The notes below the pieces were generated by a model. That model was given only the letters and a program-made list of their open reading frames with translations, had not been told where the DNA came from and did not search any database. Positions 16,160-26,057 of a DNA stretch of 64,000 bases are shown piece after piece. A program made the position numbers and the translations under genes. Source of the stretch: Tardibacter sp963781025 (GTDB lineage: Bacteria; Pseudomonadota; Alphaproteobacteria; Sphingomonadales; Sphingomonadaceae); the NCBI GenBank assembly GCA_963781025.1, contig CAWADU010000003.1:558001-622000 (forward strand), given 5' to 3'. Positions within the stretch are counted from its first letter, which is position 1. Every line of letters starts with the position of its first letter.

Positions 16160-17888
16160 AGACTCTCCCCAACTCCGAGCGGTTTATGTGTTCGCCGTGA
16201 AAAATGACGCCAATAGTTTTAAGAATGATGAGCAGATCGAGCTTTGGAGACCGGTGGTCGATATACCAGAGATCGAGTGACAGCTTTTCCGCGTCGTCAA
16301 GTTGCGCATTGCCGTTGACTTGCGCCCAGCCGGTAAGGCCCGGCCGCAGAGTTCCACGCCGAATGCCGTCCGCACCCATCGCCTCTACGGTTCCCGGCAA
16401 CAGCGGGCGCGGACCGATGAGGCCCATCTCGCCTTTCAGGATGTTCCACAGTTCCGGCAACTCATCCAACCGGCTACGGCGCAGCAAACGACCGAATGCG
16501 GTCAGGCGCATATCGTCGGGCAGAAGCCGACCCGCGCCGTCGCGCTCCTCCGTCATGGTGCGAAACTTGACGAGGCGGAACGGGCGGCTGTCCTTGCCGG
16601 CGCGCAACTGCGTGAACAGAACCGGTCTGCCCATGACGAGTGCGATTGCGAGGCCAAGCATGGCCATTATCGGCAAGGCGAACACGAATGACAGGGCGCC
16701 GACGACCATGTCCACGGTACGCCGGACACCGCTACCTGCAGCCGCAGGGGCCAAGCAGTCTGCGGCAGCGCCGTTAAGGCCCATCGATGTCAGCAGCATG
16801 GCATTCACCTTGTGCACATCATAGCACTCTTCGGCGATCCGACGCGATTCAGCGCCCATGGCTGGCGCCCATGCCGGGTTTTCCACAAAACGCAGCATGG
16901 CTTCGGCCAATGCTCCTGGATCGCGGACAGGGACAAGAAAGCCGTTCCGTCCCTCGGTGACGGGTTCGCGACAGCCCGGCGCGTCGGTAGTGATGATCGC
17001 GCGGCCGGTCGCCATCGCTTCAAGCACCGTCCGGGGCAGTCCCTCCCGATAGGATGGCAGGACATAGACCGTCGCATCCGCAAGATAGGGCGTCACGTCG
17101 CGCGTTTCGCCCAGATATTCGATGACGCCGCCGGACACCCATTCATCGAGTTCGGCTTGGCTGACGGCGGCGGGATTGGGATCAAGCGGACCGAGAAGCT
17201 GCACGCGCACGTCGGGATGCCGAGCGCGGACGCGCCGTGCCGCCTCGACATATTCGAACAGGCCCTTGTCGCGGAGGAGCCGGGCGATCAGCAGGAAGAC
17301 GGGCGGCCCTTCGGGGACGGGACAAGCTGTGAAACGCGCAACGTCGATGCCTGAGCCCGGCACCTGGGTCACGTCATGACCGCGTCCGACGATGCCGTGC
17401 GCCAGCATTTCCCCACGGTCATCGCTGTTGAAGACGAAGATCCTCTCCGCCTTGCGGACGCCGAGGCGATAGAGCATGGCCACGACCGCCCTGAACAACC
17501 GCCGCGCCGTGCTGTCGACATGGGTAAAGGCGTATCCGAGGCCGCTGACCATGGCATAGAAGCGCGCATTCCCCACGATCTGGGCAGCCATGCCACCGTA
17601 GATGATTGGCTTTTGCGTATATGCGAGGACAATGTCCGGACGTTCCTCGCGGATCAAGCGGGCATAACCGGCGAATGTGCGCAGGTCGGCGATCGGGTTG
17701 CGGTTGGCGCGCTGCATCGCCACGCGACGATATCGGATGCCCATTGCGGCGAGGGTTTCGCGGACGTCCGCGTCGTCTTCCGGTGCACAGGCGACGACCT
17801 CGTGTCCGGCCTCCACCATCGCTGCGAGCAAGGCCTTGCGAAAATTGACCAGCGAATAGGCAAGGCTGGCGAGGACCAGTATCCTCAT
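16131..17888 (-). CDS. GT4 glycosyltransferase fused to a monotopic phosphoglycosyltransferase
   Basis: A 585-residue protein. Residues 1 to about 370 are a GT4 glycosyltransferase (MRILVLASLAYSLVNFRKAL, LLIARLLRDKGLFEYVEAA, SYREGLPRTVLEAMATG). From about 395 it is a bacterial sugar transferase of the PglC/WcaJ type, with a re-entrant hydrophobic segment (MVVGALSFVFALPIMAMLGL), KFRTMTEE, the catalytic Asp-Glu in RLDELPEL, GLIGPRPLLPG and RPGLTGWAQVNG. The PGT half should place the first sugar phosphate on undecaprenyl phosphate, and the GT half should add the second sugar. The ATG at 17888 overlaps the asnB stop (ATGA); the ORF extends upstream only inside asnB. Confidence 0.9.
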   Translation of the reverse strand: MRILVLASLAYSLVNFRKALLAAMVEAGHEVVACAPEDDADVRETLAAMGIRYRRVAMQRANRNPIADLRTFAGYARLIREERPDIVLAYTQKPIIYGGMAAQIVGNARFYAMVSGLGYAFTHVDSTARRLFRAVVAMLYRLGVRKAERIFVFNSDDRGEMLAHGIVGRGHDVTQVPGSGIDVARFTACPVPEGPPVFLLIARLLRDKGLFEYVEAARRVRARHPDVRVQLLGPLDPNPAAVSQAELDEWVSGGVIEYLGETRDVTPYLADATVYVLPSYREGLPRTVLEAMATGRAIITTDAPGCREPVTEGRNGFLVPVRDPGALAEAMLRFVENPAWAPAMGAESRRIAEECYDVHKVNAMLLTSMGLNGAAADCLAPAAAGSGVRRTVDMVVGALSFVFALPIMAMLGLAIALVMGRPVLFTQLRAGKDSRPFRLVKFRTMTEERDGAGRLLPDDMRLTAFGRLLRRSRLDELPELWNILKGEMGLIGPRPLLPGTVEAMGADGIRRGTLRPGLTGWAQVNGNAQLDDAEKLSLDLWYIDHRSPKLDLLIILKTIGVIFHGEHINRSELGRVYAGGHHRRG

Positions 17889-19894
17889 GCCGCCTCGGCC
17901 CTTTTCCCGGAAGACAAATGCTGCTCCAGCCACCGTTGACGCCACGCCTGAAACATCGCGATCGTCCACAGATGGGCGCTCCAGTTCCGTCTTCCCGACA
18001 AATGTTCGGCCCACATCTTTTGCACTGGCGCAGGATCGATCAGCCCTTCCGTTTCCATGCGGCTCGCATCGAACAGGTCGTCTGCCCACTCTTTCAGCGG
18101 CCCGCGCAGCCATTCGGCGACAGGAATCGCGAAGCCCTGCTTTGGACGATCGCGGAAGGTTTGCGGCAAATAACGGTCGAATAACCGGCGGAGCGGCCAT
18201 TTGCCGTCGCCGTCTTCCCGCAGCATCGACGCCGGAAGCCGCCACGCCTGCTCGATGACCCGGTGGTCGAGCAAAGGCGCACGCACTTCAAGGCTTACAG
18301 CCATGCTCGCGCGGTCGACCTTCACCAGGATATCGTCGGGCAAATAGCTGAGCGTGTCGTAATACATCATCCGGCGAAGCGGGCTGCAAAGCGTCGTCGC
18401 CGACGCGGGGTCGGTAAAGGGGCTCAACGGCTCGGCCCCGCCGCGCACAAGCGCTTCCGGCGCCCGGGCGAGGCTGATCATGGCGTGGTAGAGTTCGTCG
18501 CGGTTGCCTACGTTCATCAGGCTGGCCAGCTTGTGCATCCGGTCGCCGGACAGGCCGCCGCGCAGTCCGGGCAACGCCCGCGATCCCAGACCGTGAAGCG
18601 CCGCATCCCAGATGGCCACAGGAATGCCGGTGACGCCGCGACCCGCCAGACCGCGCAGCCAGCGAGGCATTTTGTCAAGCCTGGCGCCCAATCTGGAGGC
18701 CAGGGCATAGCGGCCGTAACCTGCGAAGACCTCATCGCCTCCGTCGCCCGAAAGACAGACCGTGACCTTGCTTCTTGCAAGGCGGCAGATGTGCGCCGTT
18801 GGCACCGCGGACGGATCGGCGAAGGGCTCGTCATAGATGTCGGGAAGATGGGGGATGACCGCGAGCGCGTCGTCGGCGGTGACGACGAATTCGGTATGGT
18901 CCGTTCCCAGATGCCGCGCAACCCGCCGGGCGGCAACGGCCTCATCGTAAAACCCCTCGTTGAAGCCGATGGTGAAGGTCTGAACAGGCTGCGCCGACTG
19001 CGACTGCATCATCGCAACGACGAGCGAGGAATCGATGCCGCCAGACAGAAAAGCGCCCAGCGGCACATCGGCGATCATGCGTTCGCGCACGGCCAGACGA
19101 AGCGTTACGTCCAGTTCGTCGAGAGCAGCGTCCGCCGATCCCTTGAATGGCGTTAACGAGCCGCTCTCGGCAACGTCCTTCATAGACCAATACGTGACGG
19201 CACGATCAGGAAGCGCGGCGCGATCCAGCGCGCCAAATTCATCAAGGCCGATGGTCAGCCGGCAGCCCGGCGGTAGTTTGTAAATTCCCTTCCAGATCGA
19301 CCATGGGGCGGGAACATATTGATAGCGCATATAGGCGGTCAGCGCGTCGCGGTCGATTTCTGGCCTGAATTGAGTGTGTTCGGTAATAGATTTCAGTTCA
19401 GATGCGAAGACGAGCGCACTGCCCGCCCATCCATAATAGAGCGGCTTCTTGCCTATGCGGTCGCGGACCAGGTGCAGGCGTCGATCCTGCCGGTCCCACA
19501 AGGCAAAGGCGAACATGCCGCCGATCTGGTCGAGCGTGGAGTCCAGACCGTGGTGTTCGATCGCGGCCAGCAGCACTTCGGTATCCGAATGCCCGCGAAA
19601 CACGCATCCCCGCGCCTCGAGGGCCGCGCGTATCGTCTCGAAATTGTATATCTCGCCGTTGAAGACGACGACATACCGCCCGCTTGCCGAGTGCATGGGC
19701 TGATGCCCCTCTGGCGAAAGGTCGAGGATGGACAGGCGGCGGTGGCCGATCGCCAGTCCAGCTTCTTCATCCACCCATATGCCGTCGCTGTCCGGACCGC
19801 GATGACGCAGCCTTTCGGTCATTGCGCTCGCGGCAACCTTAAGATCTCCCGCATTGCGGCACCCCGGATCGAATATGCCGGTCAGCCCGCACAT
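17885..19894 (-). CDS. Glutamine-dependent asparagine synthase family amidotransferase
   Basis: A full-length 669-residue AsnB-type protein. The glutaminase domain begins MCGLTGIF with the nucleophile Cys2 and has RHRGPDSDG and FNGEIYN. The synthetase domain has the PP-loop SGGIDSS. It is embedded in the polysaccharide run, overlapping both neighbours. In such loci AsnB homologues often convert a sugar carboxylate into an amide rather than making asparagine; that role is inferred from context. Ordinary asparagine synthesis cannot be excluded. Confidence 0.9.
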   Translation of the reverse strand: MCGLTGIFDPGCRNAGDLKVAASAMTERLRHRGPDSDGIWVDEEAGLAIGHRRLSILDLSPEGHQPMHSASGRYVVVFNGEIYNFETIRAALEARGCVFRGHSDTEVLLAAIEHHGLDSTLDQIGGMFAFALWDRQDRRLHLVRDRIGKKPLYYGWAGSALVFASELKSITEHTQFRPEIDRDALTAYMRYQYVPAPWSIWKGIYKLPPGCRLTIGLDEFGALDRAALPDRAVTYWSMKDVAESGSLTPFKGSADAALDELDVTLRLAVRERMIADVPLGAFLSGGIDSSLVVAMMQSQSAQPVQTFTIGFNEGFYDEAVAARRVARHLGTDHTEFVVTADDALAVIPHLPDIYDEPFADPSAVPTAHICRLARSKVTVCLSGDGGDEVFAGYGRYALASRLGARLDKMPRWLRGLAGRGVTGIPVAIWDAALHGLGSRALPGLRGGLSGDRMHKLASLMNVGNRDELYHAMISLARAPEALVRGGAEPLSPFTDPASATTLCSPLRRMMYYDTLSYLPDDILVKVDRASMAVSLEVRAPLLDHRVIEQAWRLPASMLREDGDGKWPLRRLFDRYLPQTFRDRPKQGFAIPVAEWLRGPLKEWADDLFDASRMETEGLIDPAPVQKMWAEHLSGRRNWSAHLWTIAMFQAWRQRWLEQHLSSGKRAEAA

Positions 19895-21081
19895 GCGGAT
19901 ATCTTCGCGTCAGGGCTGTCGTCATCACAGTCGGGCTCTCGGGCGGCGCGTTCATACACCCTGTCGAAGAGCACCTCATATTCATGGCGGATCCGCGAAA
20001 GGGAGAACTCCTTCATCACCCGCTCGCGCGCCTTTTCGCCGAGCCGGCGTCGACCATCCGCGCCGAGACTGTCCAGCCAGGCGAGCGCCTGCGCCAGGGC
20101 TTCGGGATCATTCGGCGGTACGGTCCGGCCAGTGTCGTCGATGATCCAGCCGCTATCGCCGACGTCGGTCGCGACGCAGGGAACACCGCAGGCCATGGCC
20201 TCGCCGATTACGTTGGGAAATCCCTCTCCCCAGGCCGACGGCAGGGCGAAGATGTCGAGACCGGCCAACCATTTCGCTATGTTGTGCTGAAAACCGGTGG
20301 TGGTGACGCGATCGGGCGGAAAAGCTACGCTGATCGCTTTGGCCAATGGGGTGCCGGGTTTATCGACGCCGTGCCCAATGATCAGCAAATGCAGGTCATG
20401 CCCGGCCTGTCGCGCTCGGCGGACGGCTTCCACCAGATTTTCCGGATCCTTCATCGGATGACACCGCGCGACCATGCCGACGATGGTGGCATTTTCGCTG
20501 ATGCCGAACATCTGGCAAAGCTCGGCCCGCGCACCCATGCGCGGACGAAACTCGCCGCAATCGAAGCCGTTGGGGATGAATATCGCCCGGTCGGTAGGAA
20601 ACCCGAAGGCTTCGAACTGACGTGCCGCCGCCCGGGAATTGTAGATGATGGCGGCCGGTGTCTTCGACAGTCGCCTGCTTGCGCGCAGCACAAACCGGGT
20701 CAGCGGCTTTTCGTTGGCGAGGTTCACCAGCGAATGACGGATGTTCCAGATGACAGGGGGCCGGGATCGTAACATCCTGCTTGCCATGGTCGCGGCAAGG
20801 TTGCCGTGATGCATCCAGCCCAGGATGATATCAGGCCGGACGGCGCGCCCGACACGGCCGAGCTTGACCAGCGCCGGCAACGACGGCACGCCCTGCCTCA
20901 TGCCGAGCGTGTGGACCGCAACGTCCCGGGCCCGAATCCGGTCGGCGATCATCCCCGGTTTCATTAACGAAAGCACGGCCGATTGATAGCGCTCGCGCGA
21001 CACGTTGCTTTCGATCAGCTTGGCCAGCATGTTTTCCGCGCCGCCCGCGTGCAGCCCGGTGATGGTATGCAGGATTTTCAT
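19882..21081 (-). CDS. GT4-family glycosyltransferase
   Basis: A 399-residue GT-B glycosyltransferase starting MKILHTITGLHAGGAENMLAK, with the C-terminal donor site VGMVARCHPMKDPENLVEAV and SAWGEGFPNVIGEAMACGVP. The ATG at 21081 overlaps the upstream gene's stop (ATGA), and the 3' end overlaps asnB by 13 bases. It presumably extends the lipid-linked repeat unit; the sugar is unknown. Confidence 0.88.
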   Translation of the reverse strand: MKILHTITGLHAGGAENMLAKLIESNVSRERYQSAVLSLMKPGMIADRIRARDVAVHTLGMRQGVPSLPALVKLGRVGRAVRPDIILGWMHHGNLAATMASRMLRSRPPVIWNIRHSLVNLANEKPLTRFVLRASRRLSKTPAAIIYNSRAAARQFEAFGFPTDRAIFIPNGFDCGEFRPRMGARAELCQMFGISENATIVGMVARCHPMKDPENLVEAVRRARQAGHDLHLLIIGHGVDKPGTPLAKAISVAFPPDRVTTTGFQHNIAKWLAGLDIFALPSAWGEGFPNVIGEAMACGVPCVATDVGDSGWIIDDTGRTVPPNDPEALAQALAWLDSLGADGRRRLGEKARERVMKEFSLSRIRHEYEVLFDRVYERAAREPDCDDDSPDAKISACAG

Positions 21082-22352
21082 GTCGCACCCGCCAGCAGCC
21101 GCCGGTAAATTTCCGTGATGGAATTGCGGTGGCGCCTGATCCCGAACCGGGAGAGGGCATCGCAATGCGCGGTTTCCGCAATGGCGTTGGCCATTGCGGA
21201 ATTCTTGAGAAGCTGGAGCGTCACGCAGGCGAAGGCGTCGGCATCGTCCGGCGGAACGAGCAGCCCCGTTTCGCCGTGCCGGATCGCTTCGATGTTTCCA
21301 CCCGATCGGGCCGCGACGACCGGCGTGCGGAGCAGCATCGCTTCGATAAGCGTCCGGCCGAACGGCTCATCGACCGCGGTGACGACCAGGGCGTCGCAGG
21401 CGGCCATCCACGGCGTCGAGGGATGGCGGAATCCCATGAGGTGAATGCGATCCGCGATGCCGAGCTGCCTTGCCCGCTCCAGGACCGCAACGTCCAAGCC
21501 GGGTTCCAGCGGGCTGCCGAAGATCAGCCCCGCCACGGGAAGGTCCGGCTCGCGCCTGCTCAGGGCGGCCAGCGCGTCCACGAAAAGAAGCGGGCGCTTG
21601 CGATCAACCAGATTGCCGAAAAAGCCGAGCATCCGCGTCTCAGGCGACAGATTCAGCTCCGCGATCGCCGCCGCGCGACACGTAACGCGATCCGCCACGC
21701 AGTTTTCGGTATCGAACGGGCTGTGCACGACCGAACATTTGCGAGCCGCCGAGATCAACCCTGGCCTCGGCGCCGCAAATTCCGAAACGGAAATGACGTG
21801 GTCCGCTAGCCAGGGCGCGAGATGGCGCAGGCCCCGCGCATAAGGGCTGCTGCGATGATGCCAGAGCAGCTTTGCCCCCGCCAGCTTGGCCGGCACGCCC
21901 CAGGTGGCGTGCATCGGCCCCTCGTTTGAGTGAACGATCCGGACTTTTCTTTCGCGCAGATAACGCGTCAGCGCCGCAAGCATTCGGGCCGTGTCCACCA
22001 ATCCCTGACGCCGGCCGGCCGGAACGGGTGAGATATGGACAGGGGTCGGCGCGAGTTCGAACGATATTCCTTCGGAACGAAGGAAGTCACCGAACTGGCC
22101 CGCGTCGCTGTGGAGCACGATCAGCGGCCTAAATTCGGTAGCGTCAAGCGCTTCTATCAGCTTCAGCGCCGATATATGGCTGCCCCCCATGATACCGCCC
22201 GCGAATGGAAAGCAGATGGTGGCAGGCTGCCGATCAGGAGGGGAAAATCTGGCGGCGGTCGTTGTTTCGGCTATGCCTGTGCCTTGCCCGGACAGAGAAT
22301 CCAGGTCGGCCCGAAGCGGGCTCAAATCAGCGGTTGCGCGTCCAAAACTCAT
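21078..22352 (-). CDS. GT4-family glycosyltransferase, first gene of the leftward run
   Basis: A 424-residue glycosyltransferase with an N-terminal extension of about 40 residues before the fold begins (TICFPFAGGIMGGSHISALKLI). The C-terminal domain has LGFFGNLVDRKRPLLFVDAL and VDEPFGRTLIEAMLLRTPVVA. It is the promoter-proximal gene of nine overlapping genes running to 11639. A later start would remove the odd N-terminal extension, but no better ribosome site was seen. Confidence 0.85.
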   Translation of the reverse strand: MSFGRATADLSPLRADLDSLSGQGTGIAETTTAARFSPPDRQPATICFPFAGGIMGGSHISALKLIEALDATEFRPLIVLHSDAGQFGDFLRSEGISFELAPTPVHISPVPAGRRQGLVDTARMLAALTRYLRERKVRIVHSNEGPMHATWGVPAKLAGAKLLWHHRSSPYARGLRHLAPWLADHVISVSEFAAPRPGLISAARKCSVVHSPFDTENCVADRVTCRAAAIAELNLSPETRMLGFFGNLVDRKRPLLFVDALAALSRREPDLPVAGLIFGSPLEPGLDVAVLERARQLGIADRIHLMGFRHPSTPWMAACDALVVTAVDEPFGRTLIEAMLLRTPVVAARSGGNIEAIRHGETGLLVPPDDADAFACVTLQLLKNSAMANAIAETAHCDALSRFGIRRHRNSITEIYRRLLAGAT

Positions 22353-22789
22353 GATTTCAATACTTTCCGGAATATGCCGGCGATAGCGACTTTAGTCCTG
22401 CGCGCCGAAGCACCGGAATAGACCACTCCGGCCACTATCCTTTTGCGCCGCGAGAAATTGCTCGTGCGCCGAGCCGTTTTCGACATGCGGTATAAAGTGC
22501 CCGCGCCAGCGCAAAAGGATGGGCGAAAACCTGTTGGAACCGGCCGACTACCCCCTTTGACCTACGCCGGGGCGGATGCGTTATACCTTCTATCCGAAAA
22601 GGACCGGTCTCATCTCCACAAGCATATTGGCCAAACTGTCCGGTTCTGAAGCCAGTCAAGCCCGCGTATTGTTCCGTTCAGTAAATGCGTTCGCGAAACT
22701 GAAACGCAGATAGCCGGGCCTACCAGACCACCGCGCGAGCAACCGGCCGCACATTGTCGTCCTGCGGGACTTTGCGACGGGGGTAGTTT
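22353..22789 (+). promoter_or_regulatory. Divergent promoter region of the polysaccharide locus
   Basis: A 437-base gap between the two divergent gene runs, without a credible gene. One sigma-70-like candidate for the rightward run is TTGACC at 22557-22562, 18 bases, TTATAC at 22581-22586, leaving a 200-base leader. No operator or riboswitch was recognised. Confidence 0.4.
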
Positions 22790-24787
22790 GTGGCTGCGTT
22801 ATTGAAAGCGCCCATGCTGAACGGCCGGCTTCGTCACCTGACTGTCGTCAGTGTGGATGGAGCGCTGGCGGCATTGTCCCTGATCCTGGCTGTCAGCCTG
22901 CGCGTCAGCGGTAAGCTCGGTCCCGAACTAACCGACGGCCTGATGCTATCGGTCCCCATTCTTACATTGATCGCGATTTCGGTCTTCCATGTGACCGGGC
23001 TGTATCGGCGTGTCTGGCGCTATACTTCGCTGACCGACATCTTCATCATCGTCCAGGCGGCGACGCTCTCGATCTGCCTCCTGCTCGTGACGCTTCTTAT
23101 CATGGGCCACATCGACTGGATGCCGCGCTCGATCCCCGTCATTCAGTGGTTCATCCTGGTCGTGCTGATGGGCGGCGCCCGCATGGCGCGCAGGATGTAC
23201 GGCGAATATCGGCGGGGAGGGATAGTGCGGCCCCAGTTGCCGACGCGCCTGGAAAAGCCTCGCCGACTCTCGCTGCTGGTCGGTCCGTGCGATCGCGTGG
23301 AAATGGTTCTTCGGCTGCTGGAGAGCGGCCAGGACGCCGAGTTCAAGGCGGTCGGCATTCTGGATGACAGCGGCAGCTACTTTCGGATGAAGCTGCGCGG
23401 CGTTCCCATTCTGGGTGCTACGGACGCGCTTGAACTGGTCGTCAAGCAGCTTGAAGCAAAGGGCCTGCGGCCGGATTGCCTCATCATGACCGAAGCCGCG
23501 GAGCGGTTGCAGGGTTCGACGATGCTGCAACTGGTGACCCAGGCGGAGAGCCTCGGCCTAAAGGTCGCCAGCCTCCCGCGTCTGGCCGAATTCAACCATG
23601 GCCGGGTGGGCGAACTCGACCTGCGGTTCATCGACATGACCGAGCTGCTTGGCCGGCCACAGGCCGTGCTGGACAATGACGCCGTCAACCGCGCTATCAC
23701 CGGCCGGCGTGTGCTGGTGACGGGCGCCGGCGGAACGATCGGTAGCGAGCTTGTCCGCCAGATAGCAGCGTTGCGGCCAAGCGCCTTGATCCTGGTCGAT
23801 AACAGCGAATTCAATCTCTATTCCATCGATCTGGAACTACAGGAAAATCACCCCGACATATCACGGGTGCCGGCGCTGTGCTCGATCCGGCAACGCGCCG
23901 CCGTGTTTCAGGTTTTCTCCGAGCATCGGCCGGAACTCGTATTTCATGCGGCAGCGCTGAAGCATGTGCCGCTTGTCGAAAAGCACCCCTGCGCAGGCGT
24001 GCAGACAAACGTGATCGGCACCCGGAACGTGGCCGACGCCGCCCGGAAGTTCGGGGTGCAGGCGATGGTGCAGGTGTCCACCGACAAGGCGGTCAATCCG
24101 GTTGGTCTGATGGGCGCCACCAAGCGGCTGGGCGAACTCTACTGTCAGTCGCTGGATCTTCAGGGCCAGGGCGACGACGAGGCATCCCGCTTCCTCACAG
24201 TGCGTTTTGGAAACGTCATTGGGTCTAGCGGCTCTCTCATTCCCCTTTTCCAGCGGCAATTGCGCCGAGGCGCGCCGCTGACGGTCACGCATCCCGATAT
24301 CCAGCGCTATTTCATGACCGTGCATGAGGCGGTGCAACTCATTTTGCAGAGCACTGCGCGCGCGCTGGTCGGCGGTGTTCGCCGGGGCCGGATTTTCGTC
24401 CTCGACATGGGAGACCCGGTCAAGATCATCGATATCGCGCGCAGGATGATCCGCCTCGCCGGGCTTGAACCCGATGTGGACGTGAAAATCAATATTGTCG
24501 GACTCCGTCCCGGCGAGAAGCTGTACGAAGAGCTGTTTGATGAAGACGACCAGCGGCTGCCGTCGGTGATTCCGGGAATATTCGAAGCTGAACCCAAGGC
24601 GGTTCCACTCGACCTCCTGAACGAGGCGTTCGATCTCTTGGCAAAGGCGGCAGCACGCAACGACGCCGCCGGGACAAGGAAACTGATCGGCCAGATCCTC
24701 AGCGGGGAACTCGAGACCGACGCGGGAGTTCCCCGCCTTGCCTGGACGGCTACGGCAACCGCGGACACCGCTAGCCACGCCGCGTAA
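22790..24787 (+). CDS. Membrane-anchored nucleotide-sugar 4,6-dehydratase (CapD/WbpM/PglF type)
   Basis: A 665-residue protein. About four membrane helices occupy residues 15-135 (VVSVDGALAALSLILAVSL, LMLSVPILTLIAISVFHVTGLY). A CoA-binding-like linker follows, then the SDR dehydratase from about residue 300 with VLVTGAGGTIGSELVRQI and QVSTDKAVNPVGLMGATKR. It should convert UDP-GlcNAc or a similar sugar to the 4-keto-6-deoxy form, the substrate for the DegT aminotransferase 12 bases downstream. GTG start at 22790. Dehydratase rather than epimerase is inferred from length and architecture. Confidence 0.9.
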   Translation: MAALLKAPMLNGRLRHLTVVSVDGALAALSLILAVSLRVSGKLGPELTDGLMLSVPILTLIAISVFHVTGLYRRVWRYTSLTDIFIIVQAATLSICLLLVTLLIMGHIDWMPRSIPVIQWFILVVLMGGARMARRMYGEYRRGGIVRPQLPTRLEKPRRLSLLVGPCDRVEMVLRLLESGQDAEFKAVGILDDSGSYFRMKLRGVPILGATDALELVVKQLEAKGLRPDCLIMTEAAERLQGSTMLQLVTQAESLGLKVASLPRLAEFNHGRVGELDLRFIDMTELLGRPQAVLDNDAVNRAITGRRVLVTGAGGTIGSELVRQIAALRPSALILVDNSEFNLYSIDLELQENHPDISRVPALCSIRQRAAVFQVFSEHRPELVFHAAALKHVPLVEKHPCAGVQTNVIGTRNVADAARKFGVQAMVQVSTDKAVNPVGLMGATKRLGELYCQSLDLQGQGDDEASRFLTVRFGNVIGSSGSLIPLFQRQLRRGAPLTVTHPDIQRYFMTVHEAVQLILQSTARALVGGVRRGRIFVLDMGDPVKIIDIARRMIRLAGLEPDVDVKINIVGLRPGEKLYEELFDEDDQRLPSVIPGIFEAEPKAVPLDLLNEAFDLLAKAAARNDAAGTRKLIGQILSGELETDAGVPRLAWTATATADTASHAA

Positions 24788-24799
24788 GGGGGACCCAGG

Positions 24800-26050
24800 A
24801 TGAGCACCGCGATTGAGCCGGCTATCGCTACCGGCGGCCTGGCGGCTTCGCATGAGATCGGACGGGAATTTGCCCAGGCAAAGGTCCGTTCGCGCTGGCC
24901 GAACTATGCAGATGACGAGATCGCTGCTGTTGTCGACGTGTTGAAATCAGGTCGGGTAAACGCGCTGCAACACGGCGAAAACTGTCGTGCGTTCGAACAG
25001 GCTTTCGCCGCGATGTGCGACATGCCTCACGCCATTTCGCTCGCTAACGGAACGCTTGCCCTTGAACTTGCCCTGCGGGCTCTCGGCATCCGGCCGGGCG
25101 ATGAGGTGGTGGTAACGCCGCGCAGCTTCGTCGCATCCGCCAGTTGCGTGGCGCTGGTGGGCGCAATTCCGGTCTTTGCCGATGTCGATCCGGTCAGCCA
25201 GAACCTGACCGCGGCAAGCATCGCACAGGTTCTCACGCCACGGACCAAAGCTGTCATCGCAGTCCATCTGGCCGGCTGGCCGTGCGAGATGGACGAAATC
25301 ATGACGCTTGCCGACGCCTATGGGCTGAAGGTGATCGAGGATTGCGCACAGGCGCACGGCGCGACTTATGGCGGGCGTCCGGTCGGATCATTCGGCGACG
25401 CCGCGGCATTTTCGTTCTGTACCGACAAGATCATTTCGACCGGCGGCGAAGGCGGAATGCTGCTGCTGCGGGACGCCAATGCCTGGTCCAAGGCCTGGTC
25501 CTTCAAGGATCACGGAAAGGACCGCGACGTGATGCTTGCACCGGCCACGGGCAATATGTTCCGCTGGCTGCATAATTCCTTCGGCACCAATTACCGGCTG
25601 ACCGAAATGCAAGCGGCGATCGGGCTGCAGCAGCTGAAAAAACTGCCGCGCTGGCTCGCTTGCCGGCGGCGAAATGCGGCCGCGCTGAACGAAATCCTGT
25701 CCGATCTGCCAATCCTGCGGCTTACGACGCCGCATGAAGATGTCGGACACGCCTATTATAAATATTATGCGTTCCTTCGGCCTGAGCATTTGCGAACGGA
25801 CTGGACGAGAGATCGCGTCGTCGCGGAAGTCAACGACGCCGGAGTGCCCTGTTTCAGCGGCACCTGCCCCGAGATTTACCGAGAGGGTGCCTTCGCGGAT
25901 ACGGGGCTGACCCCGCCAATGCCATTGCCGATCGCACGTTGGCTTGGCGAACATAGCCTCATGCTGCCGGTAGACCAGACGATTGACGAAGACGCCGCTC
26001 GAACCATGGCCAATACGGTGAAGGCCGTCTTGATGGCCGCCACTATCTGA
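24800..26050 (+). CDS. DegT/DnrJ/EryC1 PLP-dependent sugar aminotransferase
   Basis: A 416-residue PLP enzyme with the DegT pattern: ANGTLALELALRALGIRPGDEVVVTPRSFVAS, VIEDCAQAHGATYGG (cofactor-binding Asp) and the Schiff-base Lys in FSFCTDKIISTGGEGG. It should transaminate a 4-keto-6-deoxy nucleotide sugar made by the preceding dehydratase, giving a 4-amino-4,6-dideoxy sugar that could later be formylated. The ATG at 24800 is 12 bases after the dehydratase stop and follows GGGGGA. The sulfotransferase gene begins within a few bases of the stop. Confidence 0.92.
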   Translation: MSTAIEPAIATGGLAASHEIGREFAQAKVRSRWPNYADDEIAAVVDVLKSGRVNALQHGENCRAFEQAFAAMCDMPHAISLANGTLALELALRALGIRPGDEVVVTPRSFVASASCVALVGAIPVFADVDPVSQNLTAASIAQVLTPRTKAVIAVHLAGWPCEMDEIMTLADAYGLKVIEDCAQAHGATYGGRPVGSFGDAAAFSFCTDKIISTGGEGGMLLLRDANAWSKAWSFKDHGKDRDVMLAPATGNMFRWLHNSFGTNYRLTEMQAAIGLQQLKKLPRWLACRRRNAAALNEILSDLPILRLTTPHEDVGHAYYKYYAFLRPEHLRTDWTRDRVVAEVNDAGVPCFSGTCPEIYREGAFADTGLTPPMPLPIARWLGEHSLMLPVDQTIDEDAARTMANTVKAVLMAATI

Positions 26051-26057
26051 AGTGAAG

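Noticed and set aside
17889..18245. N-terminal extension of the GT-PGT fusion
   Set aside because: It lies inside asnB, lacks family features, and the ATGA overlap at 17885-17888 marks the real start.
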